Shown: in pieces, positions 32,740 to 41,233 of the stretch
Numbering within the stretch: the first letter of the stretch is position 1
How the letters are laid out: each line of letters opens with the position of its first letter
NCBI GenBank assembly: GCA_964344485.1
Contig: CAYFNF010000004.1
Location: forward strand, 1 to 64,000
Direction: 5' to 3'
Length of the DNA stretch: 64,000 bases
Source of the DNA: CAYFNF01 sp964344485
GTDB taxonomy: Bacteria > Patescibacteriota > Patescibacteriia > UBA9570 > XYC2-FULL-38-9
Notes under the pieces: generated by a model
What the model was told of the DNA's origin: nothing
Databases searched by the model: none
The model's input: only the letters and a program-made list of their open reading frames with translations
Translations under genes and position numbers: made by a program

Positions 32740-34353
32740 ATGCCTAAAGAACTATCAGAAAAGCTTATACAACTCGGCTTCACTAAAAACCAAGCTGCAG
32801 TCTACTCTTCTCTCATAGAACTCGGTCAATGCAAGGCTGGCGCGATTATAAAGAAGACCAACCTTCATCGTAATATCGTCTATGAAGCACTCGACGACCT
32901 GGTGAGTAAGAAGCTCGTTTTTAAAACCAGCAAAGGCGGCGTGGCCTTGTTCCAACTATCGGATGCCACCACTCTAATCAACGACGCTGAAAAACAAGTG
33001 TCAGTTGCTCAGGAGGTCAGCAATGAAATAAATCAATTACGAAAGAAATCACCGCACGAAATCAAGCTATATGAAGGACTAGAAGGCTTAAAGTCATTTA
33101 GAGCTAAGGCGATTGCGGACTTGGAAAGCACAAAAGACCAGAACCATGAACTACTTGTGCTTGGTGCTGGTACAAAGATCACTCAAGACCTGTATGACTC
33201 CTTTTTCAAAAAAGACGATAAGCGGCGCGCAGCAAAAGACGTGCCTGCCCGCATGCTCTTTCCTCACAATGTTGCTGAGTTTGCAGAAAAGGTCGACAAC
33301 TCTCCCTGTACACAGGCGAGGCTGCTCCCTCAAAACTTTACCGAAACATCAAGTATAGACATCTGGAAAGACCACGTCGCATTCATGCTCTATGATGCAG
33401 AGCCCTTTATCATCTCTATAAAAAACCAACAGCTTGCTACCTCATTTAAAGAATACTTTGAAACACTCTGGAACCAAGATGTTTTTATTACCAATGGCCT
33501 CGAGAACGTACAAAAGATCTTCAGAAAAAAAATGCGAGATATGAAAAAAGGAGGGGAGTATGTAGTGCTGGGAGCAAATGTTGGAAAAGAAGGTAGAGAA
33601 ACCCTGACCTCGTGGTTCCATCAATACCATCAAGAACGGAAAGAACGAGACATACACGTAAAGCTGCTCGCATTTGAAGAAGACAAAGAGCGACAGACAC
33701 ATGAAATCATCCAAGGCGGTGACCCAGAGTTCAATTACTGCGAGTTGCGATTCATGGATAAGAAGATGTCCTCGCCAATGCAGATCAACATCTACGACGA
33801 CTCTATCATGATGGTGTACTGGGCGCTAGGAGAGAAGGCCATGGCCATTGAGATCAACAAGAAGGAGATTCGTGATGCCATGCTGTCGTACTTCAATGGA
33901 CTGTGGAGCCAAGACACACGCCTACATACGGGACGGCAAGAGATGGAAGACTTGCTGTATCGAACACTCTCTGAAGTAGAGGACGGTGGACAGTACTACG
34001 TCTATGGCGGTCAGTACGGTGAAAAAAATCCGGATTATATCTACGACTACTACATTAAGTACCACGCAGAACGAGTAAAAAGAAAGGTTCAGCTGCAGAT
34101 CGTCGGTTATAGTGACATTCAAAAAAAATTGGTTGAAGAGATGAAGTCAGCAGATCCAAAACTACAATATACAGAATTGCGATTCTTAGACCGAGAGTTC
34201 TCGACACCCATGTTTGTACATATCTATCCAAAAACAGCGATAATAGGCATATGGGATTACGACGAAGCCATGGCAATTGAGACCAACCGGCCTGCCGCAC
34301 GAAAGATGCTAGAAAAATATTTTCAAACTAATTGGGCAATTGCTACACCGTAA
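32740..34353 (+). CDS. TrmB-family regulator with three tandem effector-like domains
   Basis: 537 residues. Winged helix at 1-75 (LIQLGFTKNQAAVYSSLIELG, HRNIVYEALDDLVSKKLV) closely parallels that of the 29549-31564 product, so both may read the same operator. Three tandem effector-like modules follow (about 105-245, 250-395, 400-537), with EYVVLGANVG / QYYVYGGQYG, MQINIYDDSI, AIEINKKEIRDAM and YFxxLWxQD motifs. A paralogue of the larger regulator, also divergent from a GC-rich operon. It seems to act as a transcription factor sensing a small molecule, possibly a sugar as in archaeal TrmB. Confidence 0.8.
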   Translation: MPKELSEKLIQLGFTKNQAAVYSSLIELGQCKAGAIIKKTNLHRNIVYEALDDLVSKKLVFKTSKGGVALFQLSDATTLINDAEKQVSVAQEVSNEINQLRKKSPHEIKLYEGLEGLKSFRAKAIADLESTKDQNHELLVLGAGTKITQDLYDSFFKKDDKRRAAKDVPARMLFPHNVAEFAEKVDNSPCTQARLLPQNFTETSSIDIWKDHVAFMLYDAEPFIISIKNQQLATSFKEYFETLWNQDVFITNGLENVQKIFRKKMRDMKKGGEYVVLGANVGKEGRETLTSWFHQYHQERKERDIHVKLLAFEEDKERQTHEIIQGGDPEFNYCELRFMDKKMSSPMQINIYDDSIMMVYWALGEKAMAIEINKKEIRDAMLSYFNGLWSQDTRLHTGRQEMEDLLYRTLSEVEDGGQYYVYGGQYGEKNPDYIYDYYIKYHAERVKRKVQLQIVGYSDIQKKLVEEMKSADPKLQYTELRFLDREFSTPMFVHIYPKTAIIGIWDYDEAMAIETNRPAARKMLEKYFQTNWAIATP

Positions 34354-34364
34354 TAAACACCACG

Positions 34365-34673
34365 ATGTCTACACTTCTCATTGTTATATTCTGGATCGGT
34401 GGCTTTCTTGCGTATGGTATATACGTTTTAAGCGTAAAGCAAATCGACGTTCGATACCCAAAATACGGCATCAATCCGCCTGACTACATACGCGGCACAG
34501 TAAAAAACATACACGCAGCAGGCTCAATAGCAGCAAGTATTGGCATAGGTATTAACGGATATTTTTCAAATTGGTGGAGCGGCGCCTTTTCATTTGATGC
34601 AGGAATGGTTATTGCACTATTGGGCGTGATGACGATATTCATCACTAGTCTATTCGGAAAAAGAGAACGGTAA
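34365..34673 (+). CDS. Small membrane protein
   Basis: 102 residues from the ATG at 34365. Three hydrophobic segments (about 3-22, 49-66, 75-95). Contains DVRYPKYGINPPDYIRG in the first loop. Twelve bases after the TrmB gene, so probably cotranscribed with it. Family not recognised; backbone codon use. Confidence 0.55.
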   Translation: MSTLLIVIFWIGGFLAYGIYVLSVKQIDVRYPKYGINPPDYIRGTVKNIHAAGSIAASIGIGINGYFSNWWSGAFSFDAGMVIALLGVMTIFITSLFGKRER

Positions 34674-34740
34674 CGTGCACAAGATTTCACATATTATTCA
34701 CATTGCGAAAAGTGCTAAGGTGTGACACAATACTCCCACT

Positions 34741-35661
34741 ATGATTATCTTCTTATACGGCAACGACTCCTACCGAATCCTCGAACGGCTACAGTTTTTA
34801 CAGCAAGCGTTTATTGATAAGTTCGACGAGCGGGGAATGAACATCGCAGAGATCGACGGTGAACAGTTTGATATTAATGAGTTCCGCAAACACACAAAAA
34901 GCGCGGGGCTCTTCACGCAAAAGCGGTTTATTGCATTTCGAAATCTTTGGAGCCTCGTTAAAGACCAGCAGGAAGAGCTGCTAGACGAACTCGACACCAT
35001 CGATGAAGATACGATCCTGTGTATTACTGCTGCGCCGCCCCCGCGAAAAAATAACAAGCTGTTTAAGCGCTTGCTCAACGCAGAAACTGTTGAACAGTAC
35101 GAAGAGCTAAACCCACAACAACTACGTTCATTTATTCAAAAAAAATGTAAAGAGTTCGGTGCGCGAATTGACGCAGCTGCTGTGGACCACCTCTCAGCCA
35201 GTATTGGAAATGATCTATGGAGACAATCGCTTGAGATAAAGAAGCTCGCTAGCTACACCGACAACATCACCTCGGATGTGGTTGCAGAATTTGTAGACAA
35301 AGCCATTGATGAAAACATCTTCCACCTCACTGATGCGCTTGGGACCAGAAATTGCAAGCAAGCAAGCTCCTTGCTGCAGCAACAGCATGAGCTGGGCGCA
35401 AATCCACAATACCTTATCACTATGCTCGCGCGACAAGTTGCTAACTTATTGAAAGTAAAGAAGACCGACGGAAAGGGCCTGCAAATGCACCCGTATGTAA
35501 AAGAGAAGTCCTTAGAACAGAGCAAGCATTTCTCTGAGCAGGACTTAAACACACTCTACTGGCGCTTACTGGAAATTGACCAACAGCTAAAAACCAGCGC
35601 AGCAGACCCAAAAGTACTCTTGGATCTATTCATACTTGAAGCGTGTACCACTGAAGCATAA
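34741..35661 (+). CDS. holA: DNA polymerase III, delta subunit
   Basis: 306 residues, typical for HolA, which loads the sliding clamp. The N-terminus MIIFLYGNDSYRILERLQFLQ is the degenerate P-loop region, followed by SAGLFTQKRFIAFRNL, IQKKCKEFGARIDAAAVDHL, and the C-terminal collar helices with ANLLKVK. The predicted -10 (CACAAT) lies nine bases ahead of the ATG, so the leader is minimal. Converges on rpsT through a shared terminator. Confidence 0.88.
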   Translation: MIIFLYGNDSYRILERLQFLQQAFIDKFDERGMNIAEIDGEQFDINEFRKHTKSAGLFTQKRFIAFRNLWSLVKDQQEELLDELDTIDEDTILCITAAPPPRKNNKLFKRLLNAETVEQYEELNPQQLRSFIQKKCKEFGARIDAAAVDHLSASIGNDLWRQSLEIKKLASYTDNITSDVVAEFVDKAIDENIFHLTDALGTRNCKQASSLLQQQHELGANPQYLITMLARQVANLLKVKKTDGKGLQMHPYVKEKSLEQSKHFSEQDLNTLYWRLLEIDQQLKTSAADPKVLLDLFILEACTTEA

Positions 35662-35674
35662 AATAACAACTACT

Positions 35675-35706
35675 AAAAAATCCCGGCGGCCCGGGATTCT
35701 TTTATT
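35675..35706. terminator. Bidirectional terminator holA / rpsT
   Basis: TCCCGG/CCGGGA stem flanked by AAAAAA and a T-rich run. Confidence 0.8.
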
Positions 35707-35968
35707 TCTTCTTTGAAAGATTCAGCTTGTTCTGCAGTCTCGCTCGTATGCGCGCTGCTTTGTTCGGGTGAATCGTATTACTCTTTGCTGCTTTATCAAT
35801 TGCTTTATAGGTTTGACTCACCAGGTCTTGCGCGTTGTCAGCGCCGTCTTCAATTGCTTTCAAGGTTTTCTTAATCAGCTCATGAACACGATCCTTTTTT
35901 ACGCGGTTGAGTGCAGTGCGTTTCTTAGTTTGACGAAGCGCTTTTTTTGCTGCTGAAGTATTTGCCAT
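35702..35968 (-). CDS. rpsT: Ribosomal protein S20
   Basis: 88 residues, standard length for S20. Begins MANTSAAKKALRQTKKRTAL and has the family pattern of basic helices (NRVKKDRVHELIKKTLKAI, SKSNTIHPNKAARIRARLQNKL-like end). Binds 16S rRNA in the small subunit. Confidence 0.95.
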   Translation of the reverse strand: MANTSAAKKALRQTKKRTALNRVKKDRVHELIKKTLKAIEDGADNAQDLVSQTYKAIDKAAKSNTIHPNKAARIRARLQNKLNLSKKK

Positions 35969-36083
35969 TAGTATGGTATTAATTTCTTACCGTTCTCCGG
36001 TATCATGTACTGTAGTGAGAGCGTGCTTGAGCATATCATACCGCTCTTTTTTTGACAAGTTCTGGTCTACAGCATCGCTACAG

Positions 36084-36491
36084 TCACGATTGAACGCTGT
36101 TTTGCTTGATCTTTGAACTTTTATATTCTTCAGGGTTGTGTGCCTCAAGTCGCGTAATGATCCATGGACCGTCAGGAATCTCGGCACGCTGATCATAGCC
36201 CAAGCAAACAATATCCGGCTGAATGTCTTCCAATACTTGTGTGTGTTCAGACCAGTCCTCATATCCAAGAACTGCTTCGTCTACTGCTAGATGGCCTTGT
36301 ACTGCTTCAAGTCGCTCTTGCTCTGACTGCTGTGGTTTCTGTGCTTTAATCTGCTCCACATTACTGTCTCGTGCCACAATAACTACCAGCCGGTCCCCAC
36401 GTGCCTTTGCTTGCTCAAGAAAAGAATCATGGCCTGGATGTAATAAGTCAAACGTTCCAAAGACTAATACTGTGGTTTGCTGTTCAATCAT
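36084..36491 (-). CDS. Cytidylyltransferase-like nucleotidyltransferase
   Basis: 135 residues. The nucleotidyltransferase signature is clear: VLVFGTFDLLHPGHDSFLEQAK with the HxGH motif, and later the dinucleotide-binding region. The second ISSTxxR-type motif is degenerate. Resembles archaeal-type FAD synthetase and glycerol-3-phosphate cytidylyltransferase; the exact substrate is open. Overlaps the uvrB stop by four bases, so it is transcribed after... it lies downstream of nothing else: reading order on this strand is uvrB, then this gene. Confidence 0.8.
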   Translation of the reverse strand: MIEQQTTVLVFGTFDLLHPGHDSFLEQAKARGDRLVVIVARDSNVEQIKAQKPQQSEQERLEAVQGHLAVDEAVLGYEDWSEHTQVLEDIQPDIVCLGYDQRAEIPDGPWIITRLEAHNPEEYKSSKIKQNSVQS

Positions 36492-38464
36492 ACCTTCTTC
36501 TTTTGTCGTAATAATTGAATCTGGTCTCGTAACTGCGCAGCTTTTTCAAACTCTAAGTTATCTGCAGCGATCTTCATTTGGTTCTGCAGGTCTTGAACCA
36601 CGTGCTTACGCTCCTCCTTACTTAACCGCTTCGCGACATCTGTAATAGGCGCCACTAATTCTTTCTCTTTCTTGCCTGCGAGTCGCTCGTCTCGTACTTT
36701 GCGTTCAATCTGCTTTGGGGTAATACCGTGTTCTGTATTAAAACGCAGCTGCACATCCCGCCGTCGATCAATTTCGTCTATTGCTCGTTGCATAGAGCCG
36801 GTCACACGATCTGCATACATAATTACACTGCCTTGCAGATGACGTGCTGCACGTCCCATGACTTGAATCAATGACTGCTCGGAACGCAGAAATCCTTCCT
36901 TGTCCGCATCGAGTATTGCAACTAATGACACCTCAGGCAGATCGAGCCCTTCGCGCAGCAAGTTGATACCAACTAAGACATCATACTTTCCTAACCGCAG
37001 GTCGCGTAGAATCTCTAACCGCTCGAGTGTATCTACCTCTGAGTGAATATACTGCACTGCAATGCCTTTCTCGTTGATGAAATCCGCAAGCTCTTCTGCC
37101 ATGCGCTTGGTTAGCGTGGTGATCAATACACGCTGTTTTTTCTTTACGCGCCGCTGCACCTCGGAAAGGAGGTTTTTTATCTGGTCTTTGGTTGGACGGA
37201 TATCAATGCTCGGCTCGGTAATACCAGTAGGGCGCACTAACTGCTCTACTACTACCTTAGAGTGTTCTAGTTCGTACGGCCCTGGCGTTGCAGAGACATA
37301 GATCGCTTGGCCACGCCGCTCTGTAAACTCATCAAACGTCAGCGGCCGATTATCAAACGCAGCGTTCAGTCGGAATCCATGCTCCACTAAAACCTCTTTA
37401 CGCGCACGGTCTCCGTTGTGCATGCCCCGAACCTGAGGGAGCGTCTGATGCGACTCATCAACAAACAGTAAAAAGTCATCTGGGAAGTAGTCGAGCAACG
37501 TAAACGGGGGAGTGCCGGCTTTACGACCATCAAAGTACCGAGAGTAGTTCTCTATGCCGTTACAGTACCCGACAGTCTCAATCATCTCGAGGTCGTACTG
37601 TACGCGTTGTTCGAGGCGTTTTGCTTCAAATTCTTTGTCTGCTTTTTTCAACGCTTGTAGCTCCTTTCGCAGGTCCTCACGAATCTGTTGCAGTGCCGGA
37701 GTATAGAAGTCTGTCTGCGAAAGATACAGTGTTGCGGGAAACACCGTCACTTCTTCCAAGTCATGTAACACCTCGCCTGTGAGTGCATCAACCTCTTGTA
37801 TACGATCAATTTCATCTCCGAAGTAATCAAACCGCAGCGCTGAATGCTCAGAAGAGGTCGGGAAGACCTCAACCACATCTCCGCGTACACGCACAATTCC
37901 GCGATAGAAATTGTCGTCGTTTCTCGCGAAATTAATCTCAATCAACCGCCGTAAGAGCTCCTGGCGAGGAACTGGCTCTTTCTTTGATACTCGAATACTA
38001 CCTTGGGCATAATACTCTGGAGAACCGATACCGTAAATACACGAAACTGATGCAATGATAATCACGTCTTTTCGCGCAATCAACGCTTGCGTAGAAGCGT
38101 GTCGCAGGCGTTCAATCTCTTCATTGACGTCTGTCTCTTTCTCGATATATGTATCAGTCCTCGGGATGTACGCCTCTGGCTGATAGTAATCGTAGTACGA
38201 TACAAAATAGTGTACTGCGTTCTCTGGAAAAAACTCACGAAATTCGGAAGCAAGCTGTGCAGCAAGTGTTTTATTATGCGATAACACTAGGGTCGGCCGC
38301 TGCATCTGTTGAATCACATTTGCCATAGTAAATGTCTTTCCGCTTCCGGTCACGCCTAATAGCGTCATGTCTTTCTCTCCTTTCTGTAGCGCATTCACTA
38401 AACCAGCGATTGCTTCTGGCTGATCGCCGCTGGGCTGAAATGGTGACTGTAGATCAAACTTCAT
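36488..38464 (-). CDS. uvrB: Excinuclease ABC subunit B
   Basis: 658 residues, normal UvrB length, starting MKFDLQSPFQPSGDQPEAI at 38464. Helicase motif I is GVTGSGKTFTMAN. The damage-probing beta-hairpin region with YYDYYQPEAYIPRTDTYIEK is present, as are DESHQTLPQ and the C-terminal motifs LREGLDLPEV and MGRAARH. The C-terminal UVR motif (EFEKAAQLRDQI-like) that binds UvrC is retained. A -10 TATACT (minus strand, about 38479-38484) lies shortly upstream. Confidence 0.96.
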   Translation of the reverse strand: MKFDLQSPFQPSGDQPEAIAGLVNALQKGEKDMTLLGVTGSGKTFTMANVIQQMQRPTLVLSHNKTLAAQLASEFREFFPENAVHYFVSYYDYYQPEAYIPRTDTYIEKETDVNEEIERLRHASTQALIARKDVIIIASVSCIYGIGSPEYYAQGSIRVSKKEPVPRQELLRRLIEINFARNDDNFYRGIVRVRGDVVEVFPTSSEHSALRFDYFGDEIDRIQEVDALTGEVLHDLEEVTVFPATLYLSQTDFYTPALQQIREDLRKELQALKKADKEFEAKRLEQRVQYDLEMIETVGYCNGIENYSRYFDGRKAGTPPFTLLDYFPDDFLLFVDESHQTLPQVRGMHNGDRARKEVLVEHGFRLNAAFDNRPLTFDEFTERRGQAIYVSATPGPYELEHSKVVVEQLVRPTGITEPSIDIRPTKDQIKNLLSEVQRRVKKKQRVLITTLTKRMAEELADFINEKGIAVQYIHSEVDTLERLEILRDLRLGKYDVLVGINLLREGLDLPEVSLVAILDADKEGFLRSEQSLIQVMGRAARHLQGSVIMYADRVTGSMQRAIDEIDRRRDVQLRFNTEHGITPKQIERKVRDERLAGKKEKELVAPITDVAKRLSKEERKHVVQDLQNQMKIAADNLEFEKAAQLRDQIQLLRQKKKV

Positions 38465-38519
38465 ATGCAATAAGAGTGTAGTATAATCTACCACGTATGT
38501 ATGAATAAAAAAAGGTGTG

Positions 38520-38548
38520 TTGACGATTATTTCAATTTTCGCTACCCT
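38520..38548 (+). promoter_or_regulatory. Promoter of the 38636 gene
   Basis: TTGACG, 17 bases, TACCCT. The leader of about 80 nt can form a GGCATCT/AGATGTGCC hairpin. Confidence 0.5.
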
Positions 38549-38635
38549 GTGTACGGCATCTTCGCTTGTCTTCGGCGGAGCTCTGCAGATGTGCCCGCCA
38601 TTAGCGGGAGTTGATATGTAATGGGGGTGTTTCCC

Positions 38636-38887
38636 ATGACCGAAGACCAGGTTCGTCGTTCCTTCGATCGTCCGAAGCTGCTCGCCATCTTCGCGATGCT
38701 GCTGCTCACCGCGCTCTGCGCCGGTGGCTACCTGACGTGGCTGTTCACGGGCGAGGACCGCATCGTCCAGATCTGGCACTTCGCGGTGATCGTCGCGATC
38801 CCGGCCGTTCCCAGCCTGTTCCTGGGCTGGCGCATCAGCCGCGCCGAGCGACTCGCGCTCGCGAACATGGACGTGGTGTACGAATAG
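38636..38887 (+). CDS. Small two-helix membrane protein, GC-rich unit
   Basis: 83 residues from the ATG at 38636 (MTEDQVRRSFDRP...) or 88 from 38621. Two helices (about 15-37 and 46-66) with basic residues at the ends. Single-gene GC-rich unit between uvrB and a convergent second GC-rich unit. No family recognised. Confidence 0.6.
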   Translation: MTEDQVRRSFDRPKLLAIFAMLLLTALCAGGYLTWLFTGEDRIVQIWHFAVIVAIPAVPSLFLGWRISRAERLALANMDVVYE

Positions 38888-38952
38888 ACGACACCAGCAG
38901 CAAGCGACAACCTTTTTTTCAGCGTACTGTAGAGAGTCGAGTGTGATGAAAA

Positions 38953-38988
38953 GTAAAAAAACCGGCACCTGTGTATGCCGTTTTTTTA
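38953..38988. terminator. Bidirectional terminator between two GC-rich units
   Basis: CGGCA/TGCCG stem with AAAAAAA on one side and TTTTTTT on the other; serves both the 38636 and 39014 genes. Confidence 0.8.
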
Positions 38989-39013
38989 TTTAATAAAAAA
39001 AGGCATGCGTATC

Positions 39014-39337
39014 TCAGATCATCAGCGTCTGTAGGCCGACCCAGAGCACCACGAACAGGATGCCGCCGGTCATGGCGACTGGTGCGCCGAGCGCGCCGAG
39101 CGTGAACTGCCACCTCTTGGGCAGCTCCGGAGCTTGGAAGTACAGGCCGGGCTTGCTGAGCTTGTACAGGATGCCCACCACGATCCAGCACAGCACGGTC
39201 AGCCCGACTGCCCACCACGGAGCCCAGAGGGTCAGTCCTGCGAAGATCAGGCCGATGATGATGTACCACACGACCGACGTGTCGTAGAGCCACAGCACCA
39301 TGCTGTCCACGAACTGGTAGACGTTGAGTGCTCGCAT
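39014..39337 (-). CDS. Three- to four-helix membrane protein, GC-rich unit
   Basis: 107 residues from the ATG at 39337 with GAGGAG upstream. Helices at about 22-40, 42-61 and 82-104 with Trp-rich interfaces (LTLWAPWWAVGLTVLCWIVV). No family recognised. Single-gene unit. Confidence 0.6.
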   Translation of the reverse strand: MRALNVYQFVDSMVLWLYDTSVVWYIIIGLIFAGLTLWAPWWAVGLTVLCWIVVGILYKLSKPGLYFQAPELPKRWQFTLGALGAPVAMTGGILFVVLWVGLQTLMI

Positions 39338-39389
39338 ACCAAATGCATCTCCTCTCTACTGCTCAGTACTCCTACCGAGCAGCGCTCTC

Positions 39390-39419
39390 ACTGTATGTTA
39401 AAAAAAGCCCGGTTGTCAA
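39390..39419 (-). promoter_or_regulatory. Promoter of the 39014-39337 gene
   Basis: Minus strand TTGACA (39414-39419), 18 bases, TACAGT (39390-39395). Confidence 0.55.
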
Positions 39420-39430
39420 GACGCGCTCAA

Positions 39431-41230
39431 TTATTTAAACACTGCTTTTGTGGCAGTTAAATATGGATTTGTTTGCAGCTCGCCCAATTCCAACACACGA
39501 AGCTCGTCTAATGGTATCTCTATCACTTCCTCTGCGCCCATCATCTTGCCCCATCCTGGATCTTTTGCGTATCGTCCTTCTGCGTATAGAGCAATACCGT
39601 CTGCGTTATCAGAGATATACGCGCCGTACTCTTGCAGTGCTCGAGCAATAATCTCGCCTGATCGAGAGAGCCCTAAATCCTCGATATCAAGTTTTGGGTT
39701 CAATTGAATGTGCGCGCCTTCAGGAATTGCATGCTCTTCATCGCTCCTTCCGTCTGTAGCTGAGGCTGGCCACACAAAAACGTCTTGGCGCGGGTAATCA
39801 ATGGCCATGACTAATGCATGAGCGATATATCCTTGTAAAATCTCATCTCGTCGAATAATTCCTGCTGCAAGGGGAAAGCCTGAGCCACGGCAGGACGTGC
39901 TCGTGCTACTAATCTCTTGTATGCCGCTGCCGGTCAGATCAAAACTAAAACCGCTTGTTGCTGCCCATCCACCCTCACCGTATGTTGCTTGATAGAGGTC
40001 ATAACCCCTCTTGTTCACCACATCGATAATAGTCAGTAGCCCGTCCTCTGTAGGATCGGCTTGCGCATGGTCTGGTATCGGCACTTCGCCAGTAAAGCCT
40101 GGCCCACAATTATCACACGGAACAGACTGTATTGGCGTGCTTGCGTCTGCATAATACATTGGAACCGCCCATTCATCGACATTTACATAAATCTTGTTAT
40201 CTGAGTGTCCGTCTCGTAGCGTGTCGATCATCTGGTCTGATAATTCATCCACAACAGGATCTGCTATCGGAGTATTCCAGATACTGTCAGGCTGGAACGG
40301 CCGGGTCTCAACAGAAGAGTCGCGACCACCGTACCACAGCACATCTTCCATATCACGTGTTCCCACTACTGCAATAAATCCATTATTCTCTGCACGCAGC
40401 TCTGCTGTGCTCTTTCGTGATTCAGATTGTGTGTAGTCTACCGTATAAGTGCGCTTACCTCGCTTTTGGTATGATTTTAGTTTTGATACCAATCGCTTTC
40501 TCTTTTTCTTTGTCTGCTTCTTGTACGTGTCCCTACCACCATCCGACGCTGAGTATTTCGGTTTATAGTTCACCTCTGTTTTACTGATGCCGTTTATATA
40601 TTTCTTCCATTTCTTTCTCTGAAACGCGGCGCTATCGCTTATACTAAATACGTCTTCAACAATCTTCTTCTTTTTTGGATACGTTTTGTCCAGCTGCTTT
40701 ATTATCAAACGCACGTTCTGCGCTACTTCTTCCTGAATGTCAGAATCAACATCTGAGTAGATCTTCAGGTCAGCAATATAGAACCCATGTACTCCTTTAT
40801 TCTTGGCTGCTGCCGCTATCTCCTGAACTATGTACTTCCGCCATTTCTTTTTTGGGTTCACATAGTACGTACTATCCGTGTGCGGTACTGCTGCCAGCTT
40901 GTCCTCTTTATATGTTTTGTGCTCATCTGTGCCCGTAGTAATTGAAGCGACCGGCAAATACGCGTATACCTTGGTGCCGGTGTCTGTCACTAACTGCACT
41001 TCTGCTTTCGAGAACTGCGATACATCCATGACTACTTTAGAAAACACGGTCAGCCGATACAACATATCTGGATCACCTCCTAAATAGATCCCAAACGCAT
41101 ACACCTTCTCATCCAGCTGTCGTGTAAGCAACTCATCTTGTTGTACTGTCGCTGCTATGCCCGCTCCTATACTAAGACAGAACAAAAAAACAGCGCTTGC
41201 TGCTACGTAAAACCGTTTTGGTCTCTTCAT
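39431..41230 (-). CDS. Large secreted two-domain protein
   Basis: 599 residues with a signal peptide or anchor at 7-27. The first half (about 40-330) has a TIM-barrel feel: strands such as KVYAYLPVASI and GFYIADLKIYSDVDSD followed by helices, plus a very Lys-rich stretch; a distant relation to GH114-type glycosidases or the YD-type barrel is possible but weak. The second half (about 335-599), beginning RPFQPDSIWNTPIADPVVDE and with GGWAATSGFSFDLTGSGI and HALVMAID, is a conserved-looking extracellular domain that I cannot name with confidence. Backbone codon use. Converges on the 39014 region. Confidence 0.6.
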   Translation of the reverse strand: MKRPKRFYVAASAVFLFCLSIGAGIAATVQQDELLTRQLDEKVYAFGIYLGGDPDMLYRLTVFSKVVMDVSQFSKAEVQLVTDTGTKVYAYLPVASITTGTDEHKTYKEDKLAAVPHTDSTYYVNPKKKWRKYIVQEIAAAAKNKGVHGFYIADLKIYSDVDSDIQEEVAQNVRLIIKQLDKTYPKKKKIVEDVFSISDSAAFQRKKWKKYINGISKTEVNYKPKYSASDGGRDTYKKQTKKKRKRLVSKLKSYQKRGKRTYTVDYTQSESRKSTAELRAENNGFIAVVGTRDMEDVLWYGGRDSSVETRPFQPDSIWNTPIADPVVDELSDQMIDTLRDGHSDNKIYVNVDEWAVPMYYADASTPIQSVPCDNCGPGFTGEVPIPDHAQADPTEDGLLTIIDVVNKRGYDLYQATYGEGGWAATSGFSFDLTGSGIQEISSTSTSCRGSGFPLAAGIIRRDEILQGYIAHALVMAIDYPRQDVFVWPASATDGRSDEEHAIPEGAHIQLNPKLDIEDLGLSRSGEIIARALQEYGAYISDNADGIALYAEGRYAKDPGWGKMMGAEEVIEIPLDELRVLELGELQTNPYLTATKAVFK

Positions 41231-41233
41231 AGA

